Of a DNA stretch of 64,000 bases, positions 1-8,343 are shown one piece after another. The stretch is from CAIZGX01 sp044239865 (lineage in GTDB: Bacteria; Bacteroidota; Bacteroidia; Flavobacteriales_D; Sanyastnellaceae). A program made the translations under genes and the position numbers. How positions within the stretch are numbered: position 1 is the stretch's first letter; each line of letters opens with the position of its first letter. The DNA lies in contig JBIIAO010000001.1 of the NCBI GenBank assembly GCA_044239865.1, forward strand, positions 682,001 through 746,000. Reading direction: 5' to 3'. The notes beneath the pieces are model-generated. The model was not told where the DNA came from. It made no database searches and was given only the letters and a program-made list of their open reading frames with translations.

Positions 1-1864
1 GCATTTCAATGTATCCTTGATCAATGTATTTTCTGTCAAGCAAATTCGTCACATCGAAATTCATAGTGATGTTTTCATTCAATTTCCACATGCCACGGAA
101 ATCAAGCACTGTATAGTTTGTTCCAGTGAAACGTTCGGTGTAGCGAACGGTCATGTTTGTGCTGAATGTGTTTGTGATTTGTTGACGGTATTGAAAAGTA
201 ACGCGGTGTCTTGCGTGATACAAGGCATATTTGCTTTGAACATCGTTTTCGGTACCGAGCTGCGCATCGAGATAGGTGTAATTCAACTTCAAAGATGCGT
301 TATCGCACACTTGCCAATGCAAATTGGCGTTCACTCCCAAGAAATTCACAGTTGTGAAGTTGGAAGGAGTCCATTTGTCTAAGTCGTTTTCACGCGTGTA
401 GTTGATAGCGTTGTATACACTGCGGTAAAATCCGCTTGCGGTGAAATTCAACTTTCCGAATTTCTTGAAACCCACCTCTACGTTACGAGCTTTTTCTCCT
501 AAGAGCGAATCGTTCCCTGTGTTCGCACGATCCGAGTAATACAATTCAGTGTAGGAAGGAAGTCTATTGCCAGTTCCAACGTTCGCGAAGATGGCGTAGT
601 TGTTTCTGAGGTTTCGAATGGTCTCGATTCCTGGAAAGAAGCTCACGCCATTGGCGCTGTTGTACTGCGCATTCACACCGAGTGTGGTGTTGAATTTCCC
701 AAGCATAAAGCGCTCTTCTCCGTAAATATTATAGAAGGAACGGTTACGATCTCCAAGATTGGTGCTTCGTATCATTTCAGTTCTTGCTTCAGCACCAATA
801 CCGAACTGGCCGAATTTGTTAGAGCGGGTCGCGTGTAATTCAAGGCCGGCGGCTGCACTGTTGTGCGTGTTTTCGTAATAGCTCGGGTTGTCTTCAATAA
901 GCACGTAATGATCTTTGTTGAAACGTGCGTATACAATGGGTTTAAACGTCCAGATGTTTTTTGCATCTACAATATTTGCTTTTGCTGAAACAAATGAAGT
1001 GTTCACCTCTTCAACCGCGTCTTTGTCATACGGATAAGCATAATAGCCGTTAGCTCCAAAGCTGTTTTTAAAATGTCCAGCCATGATGTCCAACGTGTTG
1101 TTACGTTTCAACTGGTAATGCCCGAGGTAACTGATGCGTTGTTGATCATTTGCAGAATTGTAGCGATATCCGTTGGTCTTGAATTGACCCAATGAAAAGC
1201 TGTGTTGTGACCTAAGTTTTCCAAATGCCGCCATGGCTTGAATCCCGTTCGCAACAAATCCTTCTTGTGAAGAAGCTGTGGCGTTGAAGGTTTCAACAAA
1301 TGAAGTTCCTGCATTCGGAGTTGATGTAATAATATTAATTGCGCCAGCCAAAGCGTTGGAGCCGTAGATTCTTCCAGCCGTTCCGTTCATGACTTCAATT
1401 CGGTCAATTTGCGAGATGTCAACAGGAAGGTTCAGCATGTGGTGTCCGGTTTGCGGATCGCGCATGGGAACGCCGTTTATTAATATGAGACATTGTTCAA
1501 ATCCTGCACCCATCATGGATAAATCGGCTTGAGCTCCAAATGGTCCGCGTTCGCGAATGTCTAGTCCAGATACATAGCCCAACAGTTCGTTCACACTGCG
1601 AACGGGAAGAGACAGAATATCTTTCTTCGTAATCACTTGAACATCGCGTCCGTAGTTTCCGTTCAAACGTTTCTCTTGAATACTTGTCCCTATGAGTACA
1701 TAGGTTTCAATCGAGGGAAGGTTTATATATGGTTTAGGAATAACATAAGTTCTCGGGGGTTGAATACCTTCGATGACTTTGATAGAATCGTTGTCGGGCT
1801 GTGCCCAAGAAGTCAATGCTATCGTTGCAGCGAATACCGTTAAAAAAAGCTGTTTCATTTTCAT
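1..1864 (-). CDS. TonB-dependent outer-membrane receptor, BtuB-like (3' end outside window)
   Basis: Reading on the minus strand from ATG at 1864, an open frame runs about 621 codons to the window edge without a stop, so the C-terminus is missing. It starts with a signal peptide ending in SWAQ. A plug domain follows with ELLGYVSGLDIRERG, LINGVPMRDPQTG and the end motif GSNALAGAINIIT; the rest reads like barrel strands. There is no N-terminal carboxypeptidase-like domain, so it resembles BtuB/CirA-type receptors rather than SusC. Family knowledge: such receptors import cobalamin, siderophores or other large ligands using TonB energy. Substrate is not shown by sequence; two cobalamin-type enzymes lie downstream in the window, which makes B12 a possibility only. 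A second Met lies two codons in. A TATATTTG box at 1889-1896 supports the start. Confidence 0.93.
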   Translation of the reverse strand, partial: MKMKQLFLTVFAATIALTSWAQPDNDSIKVIEGIQPPRTYVIPKPYINLPSIETYVLIGTSIQEKRLNGNYGRDVQVITKKDILSLPVRSVNELLGYVSGLDIRERGPFGAQADLSMMGAGFEQCLILINGVPMRDPQTGHHMLNLPVDISQIDRIEVMNGTAGRIYGSNALAGAINIITSTPNAGTSFVETFNATASSQEGFVANGIQAMAAFGKLRSQHSFSLGQFKTNGYRYNSANDQQRISYLGHYQLKRNNTLDIMAGHFKNSFGANGYYAYPYDKDAVEEVNTSFVSAKANIVDAKNIWTFKPIVYARFNKDHYVLIEDNPSYYENTHNSAAAGLELHATRSNKFGQFGIGAEARTEMIRSTNLGDRNRSFYNIYGEERFMLGKFNTTLGVNAQYNSANGVSFFPGIETIRNLRNNYAIFANVGTGNRLPSYTELYYSDRANTGNDSLLGEKARNVEVGFKKFGKLNFTASGFYRSVYNAINYTRENDLDKWTPSNFTTVNFLGVNANLHWQVCDNASLKLNYTYLDAQLGTENDVQSKYALYHARHRVTFQYRQQITNTFSTNMTVRYTERFTGTNYTVLDFRGMWKLNENITMNFDVTNLLDRKYIDQGYIEM

Positions 1865-1888
1865 AATAGTCAATAATAATGAGGTGTG

Positions 1889-1896
1889 CAAATATA
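1889..1896 (-). promoter_or_regulatory. Bacteroidota -7 box for the TonB receptor gene
   Basis: The minus strand reads TATATTTG, matching the Bacteroidota consensus TAnnTTTG, 24 nt upstream of the receptor ATG. It stands back to back with the plus-strand box at 1912-1919. Confidence 0.6.
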
Positions 1897-1911
1897 CTTC
1901 AATGTGTTTCG

Positions 1912-1919
1912 TACATTTG
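1912..1919 (+). promoter_or_regulatory. Bacteroidota -7 box for the TPR membrane protein gene
   Basis: TACATTTG matches the TAnnTTTG consensus, 18 nt before the ATG at 1938. It decides the start: a longer in-frame ORF beginning at 1773 would run back into the receptor gene. Confidence 0.6.
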
Positions 1920-1937
1920 CACTTCAAACCTAGAATT

Positions 1938-2465
1938 ATGAATCATGCTATAAAGTTTTTGTTTGCGCTATCGAGCGTGTTTATGACCATTCTTTTGTTT
2001 AGTGATGGATATTGGGGGCGGGGAATTGCTATGATCATCCCATCTGCGGTATTGGTTTTCATGTGCACGCGAAGTGTCCGCATGATATTGGTATTTTACT
2101 ACATGCAAGTTCAGAAAATTGAAAAAGCTCGCAAATGGTTAGAGCGTATTAAGGTGAATCAATTGTGGAAGAATCAACGTGGATATTACTTTTTCATCAA
2201 AGGTTCTATGGATGTTCAAACGAACAAGTTCTCTGAAAGCGAGCGTTTGTTCAAAGAAGCATTACGTTTAGGTTTGAAGAAAGACGTTGACAAGGCAGCG
2301 GTCTATTTGAACTTGGCCGTTTTGTCTGGAAACAAGAACGACAAGATGACAGCGACCATGCATTTGAAAAAAGCAGAGGCCTTGGATTCAAAAGGATATT
2401 TGAAGAACGACATTAAGCAGGTGAAGAAGATGTTGAATGCTAGTCCGAAAATGGTTCGTCGCTAA
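1938..2465 (+). CDS. Small membrane protein with TPR-like repeats
   Basis: A 175-residue protein. Two hydrophobic segments at about residues 5-21 and 28-50 are followed by a soluble helical part that reads like tetratricopeptide repeats: a KARKWLERIKVNQLWKNQ helix pair, then FSESERLFKEALRLG and KAAVYLNLAVLSGNKND with a further MHLKKAEALD repeat. TPRs mediate protein-protein contacts; the partner is unknown. The ATG at 1938 is chosen because the upstream extension overlaps the divergent receptor gene and a TACATTTG box lies 18 nt before it. The 3' end overlaps the convergent histidine kinase gene by 4 bp. Function not recognised. Confidence 0.85.
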   Translation: MNHAIKFLFALSSVFMTILLFSDGYWGRGIAMIIPSAVLVFMCTRSVRMILVFYYMQVQKIEKARKWLERIKVNQLWKNQRGYYFFIKGSMDVQTNKFSESERLFKEALRLGLKKDVDKAAVYLNLAVLSGNKNDKMTATMHLKKAEALDSKGYLKNDIKQVKKMLNASPKMVRR

Positions 2466-4210
2466 GAGTTGATGTGATTGTTTATTAATTGGAAGAACGT
2501 TGCTTTATCGATTGGTTTAGTCATGTATCCGTTCATTCCTGCTTCTAAACAGTTTTCTTTCTCACCCTCTGCCACACTTGCTGTACACGCTAATATCGGC
2601 TTAACGTATCCTTTAGATCGAATTCTTCGACAAGCTTCTTTTCCGTCCATTTCAGCCATTTGAATATCCATTAGGATTAAATCAGGTCTGAAGTTTTCCA
2701 CCATATTTATTGCTTCAAATCCACTTTTCGCCTCGAGTAGATAGATTTCTTTGGAAAACTCCTGAATGAGCACGCGAATGAGTATCATATTCAAATCGTT
2801 GTCCTCAACAATTAAAATAGATTTGCCTGAAAAGGATTTGTTTGCTTTATTGTTATTGCTATCAATAGTTTCTTCAAGTTCAGAGCGCTGTAATATGTCG
2901 TCTGGAATGTCGGTCGGGATTTCAACGTCAAAATAAAAGACAGATCCTTTTCCAAATTCACTGTCAAATTGAATCTCACTGTTCATGAGATTGAGAATTT
3001 TGTTTGAAATGACAAGACCTAATCCTGATCCTCCGTATTTTTTCGACGTCGATGAGTCTGCTTGTCCAAAAACTTGGAATATGTGATTTTTTTGTTCTTC
3101 AGAAATTCCAATACCTGTATCTGAAACTGCGATTCGGATAGTTGCTTTATGACCAGACGATTTGACTTTTGTAATATTCACAGAAATTTCACCAAGAGCT
3201 GTAAATTTCACAGCGTTATTGACAAGGTTAATGATTACCTGTTGCAAACGAAGGGCGTCTACTTTAATGTACTTCGGGAAATTCTCTTCAACATACAAAT
3301 TCAATTTTACTCCTTTAGACTGGGCCTGCGGACGAATAATAGACACAATATTTTCAGTAAGGTTTCGAATGTCGGAAGCTTCGATATTAAGAGTCATTTT
3401 TCCGGCATCAATTTTACTAAAGTCTAAAATTTGATTGATTAAGTCAAGTAGGATTTTGGCTGATATGTTTAAGTTCTTTACATATTCCTCTTGTGTTGAA
3501 TCTAGATTCGTTGCCTTGAGCAAATCGCTGAAGCCAATTACTCCGTTGAGTGGTGTTCTTATTTCATGAGATACGTTTGCGAGGAAGTCTGATTTTGTTT
3601 TATTCGCTATGTTCGCCTTTTCAACAAGCTCTTCCGCGAGCATCTGCTTTTTTACAAGCTCTTTGTTTTGTTCGTTTCGTCTCATGACAGAACCGATATT
3701 ATCACCCAAAATTCTTAAGAGGTGCCTGGAAGAGTCATTCCATAAGATGCGTTCTTCAACAGCATCAAATCCAATAAATCCAAAAAGGTGTTCACTTTCG
3801 CGCACGGGAATAGAAAGCAAGGACTGTATTCCTTGAGGTTCAAGTATTTCTTTCTCTGGCGCCCACGTTGGATCTAAAGTGCTAAGGTTGTCAATGTATA
3901 CCTCATCACCTTTGAGCATACAGTTTGTCCAGTTTGGAAAAAGTTCTATTGGGATATTTTGAAGTTCATCAATTTGTGGACTGACATTTTTCTTGCACCA
4001 TTCGTTAACATTTGAGCAAGAACTTTCTTCATAATTGAATTCAAAATAATAGGCTCTATCAACATTCGAGAACTCCCCAATTTTTTCGAGCAGAGCATTC
4101 ATTGATTTATAAAAATCATCAGGAGAAGATTGTATAATCAACGAAGTACAAGTAACGAGAAGGTTATTGAACTCCTTGTAAAAGGCAACGCTATGATTAT
4201 CTCCCTGCAT
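2462..4210 (-). CDS. GAF-domain hybrid sensor histidine kinase / response regulator
   Basis: A 582-residue soluble hybrid kinase. Residues about 15-180 form a GAF-like sensor (ending in SIPVRESEHLFGFIGFDA), followed by a coiled coil at about 180-205. The HisKA domain holds the phospho-acceptor His215 in SHEIRTPLNGVIGFS. The HATPase region shows the N box VINLVNNAVKF, DTGIGI and GGSGLGL motifs. A C-terminal receiver domain begins at ILIVEDND, has phospho-acceptor Asp515 in LILMDIQM, and ends with the conserved KP pair in YMTKPID. There is no membrane segment and no output domain, so the phosphate presumably passes to a separate HPt or regulator. Converges with and overlaps the TPR gene by 4 bp. 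Confidence 0.95.
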   Translation of the reverse strand: MQGDNHSVAFYKEFNNLLVTCTSLIIQSSPDDFYKSMNALLEKIGEFSNVDRAYYFEFNYEESSCSNVNEWCKKNVSPQIDELQNIPIELFPNWTNCMLKGDEVYIDNLSTLDPTWAPEKEILEPQGIQSLLSIPVRESEHLFGFIGFDAVEERILWNDSSRHLLRILGDNIGSVMRRNEQNKELVKKQMLAEELVEKANIANKTKSDFLANVSHEIRTPLNGVIGFSDLLKATNLDSTQEEYVKNLNISAKILLDLINQILDFSKIDAGKMTLNIEASDIRNLTENIVSIIRPQAQSKGVKLNLYVEENFPKYIKVDALRLQQVIINLVNNAVKFTALGEISVNITKVKSSGHKATIRIAVSDTGIGISEEQKNHIFQVFGQADSSTSKKYGGSGLGLVISNKILNLMNSEIQFDSEFGKGSVFYFDVEIPTDIPDDILQRSELEETIDSNNNKANKSFSGKSILIVEDNDLNMILIRVLIQEFSKEIYLLEAKSGFEAINMVENFRPDLILMDIQMAEMDGKEACRRIRSKGYVKPILACTASVAEGEKENCLEAGMNGYMTKPIDKATFFQLINNHINS

Positions 4211-4337
4211 TCGATTTGTTTTAAACGAATATATTCAATTTTCAGAATAATCTTGAATCTATTTTCTGTCAAAACAGTGCATATTTGGACAATAATTGTA
4301 GAAAAAGGCTGTTTTTAGGCCGTAACGAAAATTTATT

Positions 4338-5228
4338 ATGAAAAAAATATTTTCACTGGCGGTGTTAGCAGTTTCTTCTTGCTTTGTTGTTTCAGCGCAA
4401 GAAATTAAAAAATCAAAATACAAAATTTCACAGTTTCAACTTTCTTTTGGAGGTGATCGCTCGTTGACGCCTTTAAACATTAACCAGAATGAATTCAATA
4501 TTCTTGCGCCAGGAGCACAGATACCTGCGAATTCAACGCCTTATACCACTCAGTTTGGTTGGGATGCACCAACATTAAATATCAACGTGGCCTTTCATCC
4601 GTTAAAGAAAAACGGATTATCAGGAGAGTACAATAAGAATCGCACTTTCCGCGCAGGGATTTCGGCGCAGGGTATCAACGCTTCCATCTACAATACATCT
4701 AATTCTTTTACGACAAGAATAGACACGTTGGTGTCTTCAGCGAATGGCAGCATCTATGGATTTGTAGATTCCGTTCATCGCGATTTTACCTACAGCTCCT
4801 ACATGGCAACTGCGGTAAGATTAGATTTTTCTTATTTGGCATCGACCGATGTTTCTAAAAGATTCTCATTTTATTCAGGAGTTGGTTTGAACTTCGGAAT
4901 CACGCTTGCGCCGCGGACAGAGATTCACTCGCACTCCTGGGATTCAGAGCAAATAACAGATACCAATGACAATTACATTTCAACTCAGTCTGTTTACAAT
5001 GCGCTGAATGTTAATCGTCAGGTTTATCAGAATAAGATGGGCTACATGGCAGCGTTGTACGTTCCAATTGGAGTAGATTTTCGTTTAGGAAAGAAGAACG
5101 AAGTCATGAAAAAAATGCATTTGTTTTTTGAATTGCGTCCGACGATTTCGGTATTAAGTATTCCTGAAACGAAGACTTATGCTTATCCGAGTATGCAGAA
5201 TTGTGTTGGGGTGAAGTTTGAATGGTGA
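4338..5228 (+). CDS. Secreted outer-membrane beta-barrel-like protein
   Basis: A 296-residue protein with a signal peptide (MKKIFSLAVLAVSSCFVVSAQ). Alternating short hydrophobic and polar stretches such as FRAGISAQGINAS, RFSFYSGVGLNFGITLAP and AALYVPIGVDFRLG resemble transmembrane beta strands, and the chain ends in an aromatic residue (VGVKFEW), as barrels usually do. No enzyme motif is seen. It sits alone, divergent from the kinase, and a mini-hairpin array begins 2 bp after its stop. Specific role unknown. Confidence 0.8.
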   Translation: MKKIFSLAVLAVSSCFVVSAQEIKKSKYKISQFQLSFGGDRSLTPLNINQNEFNILAPGAQIPANSTPYTTQFGWDAPTLNINVAFHPLKKNGLSGEYNKNRTFRAGISAQGINASIYNTSNSFTTRIDTLVSSANGSIYGFVDSVHRDFTYSSYMATAVRLDFSYLASTDVSKRFSFYSGVGLNFGITLAPRTEIHSHSWDSEQITDTNDNYISTQSVYNALNVNRQVYQNKMGYMAALYVPIGVDFRLGKKNEVMKKMHLFFELRPTISVLSIPETKTYAYPSMQNCVGVKFEW

Positions 5229-5229
5229 T

Positions 5230-5328
5230 GCTACGAAGTAGCGAATGTCTTTTGGACGAATGCCGGAGGCTAATGTTGCATGGCAACGAATGTCCTTTGG
5301 ACGAATGCCGGAGGCGAATGTCTTCGAC
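5230..5328. repeat. Mini-hairpin array (linker gaat)
   Basis: Seven tandem mini-palindromes separated mostly by gaat: GCTAC-GAA-GTAGC, GTC-TTTTG-GAC, GCC-GGA-GGC, GTTGC-ATG-GCAAC, GTCC-TTT-GGAC, GCC-GGA-GGC, GTC-TTC-GAC. It starts 2 bp after the stop codon of the barrel protein and fills most of the gap to the next gene. The same architecture recurs elsewhere in the window. Confidence 0.8.
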
Positions 5329-5360
5329 GATTTTAATTGGAGTGAATCGCAAATATTGAG

Positions 5361-5813
5361 ATGAATAAGACAGAGGTATACGAAGCGTTGGTGAAGGTGA
5401 TTCAAGAGCGAGGAGCAGAGATGCAAGTGGCGTGGAATGAACTCATGGAATCGAATAAGCAAGAGGGGAAGAGTTCTGCTGGAGATAAGCACGAGACAGC
5501 GGCGGCGCAGGTGCATTTGGAATTGGAGAAGATGGGAAAGCAGATGCAAGAGCACAATCGCAGAAGCGAAGAAGTAGAACGTTTTAATCCTTCGAAAATT
5601 TCAATATCCCATGAAGTCCGTGTTGGATCATTGGTTGAAACCAATGCAGGTTGGTTTTACATCATTACCTCTTTCGGAAAACTCACCACGCAAGCAGGCG
5701 ATTGTTACATCATTAGCGCCGCATCTCCCATTGGACAAGCTTTAATTGGAAAGAAAGTGGGACAAGACTTTCAGTGGAATGGGAGGAAGGGGGAGGTGGT
5801 TGCAATCTTTTAA
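5361..5813 (+). CDS. GreA/GreB C-terminal-domain-like protein
   Basis: A 150-residue cytoplasmic protein. The N-terminal 70 residues are helical and charged, resembling a coiled coil. The C-terminal half (VRVGSLVETNAGWFYIIT, then SPIGQALIGKKVGQDF and a final RKGEVVAIF) has the order and spacing of the GreA/GreB C-terminal domain, which contacts RNA polymerase. Family knowledge: Gre-type proteins act in the polymerase secondary channel. The short acidic coiled coil is not a typical GreA one, so the role is inferred. Mini-hairpin arrays lie on both sides of the gene. Confidence 0.7.
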   Translation: MNKTEVYEALVKVIQERGAEMQVAWNELMESNKQEGKSSAGDKHETAAAQVHLELEKMGKQMQEHNRRSEEVERFNPSKISISHEVRVGSLVETNAGWFYIITSFGKLTTQAGDCYIISAASPIGQALIGKKVGQDFQWNGRKGEVVAIF

Positions 5814-5828
5814 TGTCACGGAGCAACG

Positions 5829-6061
5829 AGGGCTTCGCGAGGGTCTTCGACGAGGGCATAGTGCTATGCGAGGGTCTTCGACTGTTAGTCAACAACATTA
5901 GTTCTAATTACTTTGTAGGAATAAAATCTTCGATTTTCCAATTACGTAGTAGGAATAACGAAGTTCCAATTACGAAGTTCCAATTACGCAGTAGGAATTA
6001 ATCCGTAGGATTTCCAATTACGAAGTAGGAATAAAATCTTCGATTTTCTAATTACGCAGTT
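5829..6061. repeat. Mini-hairpin arrays filling the intergenic gap
   Basis: Two sub-arrays. The first (to about 5882) has linker gagg and units GC-TTC-GC, GTC-TTC-GAC, a longer GCATAG...CTATGC palindrome and GTC-TTC-GAC. The second (about 5913 onward) uses linkers ccaatt/aggaat with units AAATC-TTC-GATTT, AC-GTA-GT, AAC-GAA-GTT, AC-GAA-GT, AC-GCA-GT, AATCC-GTA-GGATT, then AC-GAA-GT, AAATC-TTC-GATTT and AC-GCA-GT. It ends directly at the stop codon of the minus-strand DUF2461 gene. No gene is seen in this stretch. Confidence 0.8.
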
Positions 6062-6744
6062 CAAATCGGTTCCCCATTCAAATCAGTCGTGAGAATTTCA
6101 CTCATGTAATCGAAAAACGGACGCATCGCTTGAAAGGTTGAGACAACGTTTTTCAAGTAAGTTTCCGATTGAGCTTGTTTGTCGGTGAATTTTTTAATGA
6201 GTAGAAACTGCTTGTAATTGATGAGGTTAATGGCTGGATGGTCTTTGTCGAAACCTTTCGGAGCTGTCTTCAGTTGTTCGCCTTCTAATTTTCCAAATGT
6301 TGAAGTGAATTCCTTAGAAGAAAGAATGTCTCTCAAAGGTTCAGGATCTGCGGCAATCTGAAGTCTAATATGCTTTAAGTCTTCCGGTGACGGTCCCCAA
6401 AAGCCTCCGCCTAAAAAACAATTTCCTGGTTCAATGTGGAAGTAATAGCCACCGCGCAGTTCTTTTGTTGCACGTGTAAAAGCGCCTCCAATATTTGTTT
6501 TGTAAGGCAACTTATCTTTCGAAAATCGAACGTCTTTGTGTATTCGAAACAACGATTTCTTCCCGCTAGCCGTTTCAATAGTGTCGCATTGTTTCATTTG
6601 TGAAAGCAACTCATCTGCAAACAAAGCAACCAAATTGTATTGCTCTTGGTATCTTTCTTTATTGACTTGAAACCACTCTCTATTGTTGTTTTTATTCAAG
6701 TCTTCCAAGAATGAAAAGACGGATGCTGGGATATGTTTTTGCAT
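6061..6744 (-). CDS. DUF2461 family protein
   Basis: About 227 residues from the ATG at 6744, with the DUF2461 (TIGR02453) pattern: FSFLEDLNKNNNREWF near the N-terminus, LFRIHKDVRFSKDKLPYKTN in the first third, then GGYYFHIEPGNCFLGGGFW. Function of this family is not established. An in-frame Met nine codons upstream (6771) is possible, but MQKHIPASVFSFLEDL matches the usual family N-terminus. The stop codon abuts the mini-hairpin array. Confidence 0.9.
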   Translation of the reverse strand: MQKHIPASVFSFLEDLNKNNNREWFQVNKERYQEQYNLVALFADELLSQMKQCDTIETASGKKSLFRIHKDVRFSKDKLPYKTNIGGAFTRATKELRGGYYFHIEPGNCFLGGGFWGPSPEDLKHIRLQIAADPEPLRDILSSKEFTSTFGKLEGEQLKTAPKGFDKDHPAINLINYKQFLLIKKFTDKQAQSETYLKNVVSTFQAMRPFFDYMSEILTTDLNGEPI

Positions 6745-6772
6745 GGCAAATGATTGGACACGAAAGTACAAA

Positions 6773-6795
6773 CGAAGTTCCTATTACGAAGTTCT
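6773..6795. repeat. Short mini-hairpin pair overlapping the wbpD-like stop codon
   Basis: Units AAC-GAA-GTT and AC-GAA-GT joined by cctatt, the same type as the array at 5913-6061. The TAA stop codon and last residues of the downstream acetyltransferase gene lie inside it, so the repeat has reached into coding sequence. Confidence 0.6.
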
Positions 6796-7359
6796 AACCG
6801 CGCCTTTCTCCAAAACATAAACCTCCCCACTTTCCTCGCATACCGCTTCGCCGTTCGCATGGAAATGAAGCTTGTGACCGAACTTACTCATCCAGCCGGT
6901 TTGACGCGCTGGGTTGCCCATTACTAGAGCGTAGGCAGGAACTGCCTTAGTAACAACAGCGCCTGCGCCAATAAAGGCGTACTCGCCAATTTCATGACCG
7001 CACACAATAGTTGCATTTGCGCCTATACTCGCGCCCTTGCGCACAATCGTCTTCCGATATTCATCTTTGCGCGCGACAGCGCTACGCGGATTAATCACAT
7101 TCGTGAAGACACACGAAGGACCCAAGAACACATCATCCTCACATTCAACACCCGTGTAGATACTGACGTTGTTTTGAACCTTCACGTTGTTGCCCAACTT
7201 AACATCTGGACTCACTACCACATTCTGTCCCAAATTGCAGTTTTCACCCAAAACACAATTCGACATCACATGCGTGAAGTGCCAAATCTTGGTGCCCTTT
7301 CCAATGGTACATCCTTCGTCTATAAACGAAGATTCATGTGCGAAGTATTCCTTTTCCAT
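6784..7359 (-). CDS. Left-handed beta-helix acetyltransferase, WbpD/WlbB-like
   Basis: A 191-residue protein made of hexapeptide repeats: CTIGKGTKIWHFTHV, CVLGENCNLGQNVVV, VKLGNNVKVQNNVSIYTGV, VFLGPSCVFTNV, then GASIGANATIVCG and YAFIGAGAVVT. Such chains fold as trimeric left-handed beta helices. The length and HFTHV/NVINPRS motifs match the N-acetyltransferases acting on UDP-2-acetamido-3-amino-glucuronate (WbpD/WlbB). It overlaps the decarboxylase gene by 1 bp and ends a three-gene operon with ugd, suggesting surface-polysaccharide precursor synthesis. The exact acceptor sugar is inferred, because the usual partners (dehydrogenase WbpB and aminotransferase WbpE) are absent here. Confidence 0.85.
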   Translation of the reverse strand: MEKEYFAHESSFIDEGCTIGKGTKIWHFTHVMSNCVLGENCNLGQNVVVSPDVKLGNNVKVQNNVSIYTGVECEDDVFLGPSCVFTNVINPRSAVARKDEYRKTIVRKGASIGANATIVCGHEIGEYAFIGAGAVVTKAVPAYALVMGNPARQTGWMSKFGHKLHFHANGEAVCEESGEVYVLEKGAVRTS

Positions 7360-8342
7360 TAATGCGAGTATTTCTCGAAATTCTTGTGTTCCACCTTATT
7401 CAACTCGTCCGTTGTCAGCGACTTGAAGTAATCATAAGTAATCTTCAATCCCTCACTGCGATGAACCTTCGGTTCCCAACCCAAAATGCTTTGAGCCAAG
7501 GTAATGTCCGGTCTGCGCTGCTTCGGATCGTCAGTAGGTAAGGGGTTGTATACAATCTTCTGATCGGTTCCGGTTAACTTAATAATCTCCTTCGCGAAAT
7601 CTAAAATGGTAATCTCATCCGGATTTCCAACATTCACCGGTTGAGCGTAATCACTCAAAAGCAAACGATAAATTCCTTCCACCAAATCATCTACATAACA
7701 GAACGATCGAGTCTGTGACCCGTCGCCGAATACCGTTAAATCTTCCCCACGAATAGCCTGACCAATAAACGCCGGTAATACACGTCCGTCGTTCAGACGC
7801 ATACGCGGTCCATACGTGTTGAAGATGCGCACAATGCGGGTTTCAACGCCATGATAAGTATGATATGCCATGGTAATGGCTTCCTGAAAACGCTTCGCTT
7901 CGTCGTAAACACCGCGTGGTCCTACAGGATTCACATGTCCCCAATAACTCTCCGTTTGCGGATGAACCAATGGATCTCCGTATACCTCACTCGTTGAAGC
8001 CACAATAATGCGAGCATTCTTTTCACGCGCCAATCCCAAACAATTGTGAGTTCCCAAAGAACCTACTTTCAAGGTTTGAATCGGAATCTTCAAGTAATCG
8101 ATAGGAGAGGCCGGAGATGCGAAGTGCACAATGTAATCGAGCTTTCCAGGAATATGAATGAAATTCGAAACGTCGTGATTGTAAAACGTGAAGTGCTCGT
8201 TCGGAAACAAGTGCTCAATGTTTTTCAAATCACCTGTAATCAGATTGTCCATTCCAATCACTTCAAATCCTTCCTTCAAGAAGCGATCGCACAAGTGACT
8301 CCCTAAAAATCCTGCAGCACCAGTAATGAGTACACGTTCCAT
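7359..8342 (-). CDS. UDP-glucuronate decarboxylase (UDP-xylose synthase), SDR family
   Basis: A 327-residue extended short-chain dehydrogenase/reductase. It has the NAD-binding GAAGFLGSHL at residues 7-16, an HFASPASPIDY segment typical of UDP-glucuronate decarboxylases, the STSEVYGDP stretch, and a YDEAKR Tyr-x3-Lys catalytic pair. RIFNTYGPRM and SFCYVDDLVEG follow as expected. Reaction: UDP-glucuronate to UDP-xylose plus CO2. The gene immediately before it encodes UDP-glucose dehydrogenase, which makes the substrate (1-bp gap), so the two steps are consecutive. Confidence 0.93.
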   Translation of the reverse strand: MERVLITGAAGFLGSHLCDRFLKEGFEVIGMDNLITGDLKNIEHLFPNEHFTFYNHDVSNFIHIPGKLDYIVHFASPASPIDYLKIPIQTLKVGSLGTHNCLGLAREKNARIIVASTSEVYGDPLVHPQTESYWGHVNPVGPRGVYDEAKRFQEAITMAYHTYHGVETRIVRIFNTYGPRMRLNDGRVLPAFIGQAIRGEDLTVFGDGSQTRSFCYVDDLVEGIYRLLLSDYAQPVNVGNPDEITILDFAKEIIKLTGTDQKIVYNPLPTDDPKQRRPDITLAQSILGWEPKVHRSEGLKITYDYFKSLTTDELNKVEHKNFEKYSH

Positions 8343-8343
8343 A

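Noticed and set aside
1..1864. Frameshift in the TonB receptor signal peptide
   Set aside because: A re-check of the bases at 1795-1805 showed that the signal peptide and plug domain are in the same frame.
1773..1937. N-terminal extension of the TPR protein gene
   Set aside because: It runs back through the divergent receptor gene, and the promoter box lies at 1912-1919, so the start at 1938 is preferred.
5774..6001. Plus-strand ORF across the mini-hairpin array
   Set aside because: It only translates the repeat array and part of the preceding gene, with a periodic low-complexity product.
5229..6061. CRISPR array
   Set aside because: Repeats are too short (4-6 bp linkers), the spacers are palindromic and of 7-16 bp, and no cas genes are present.
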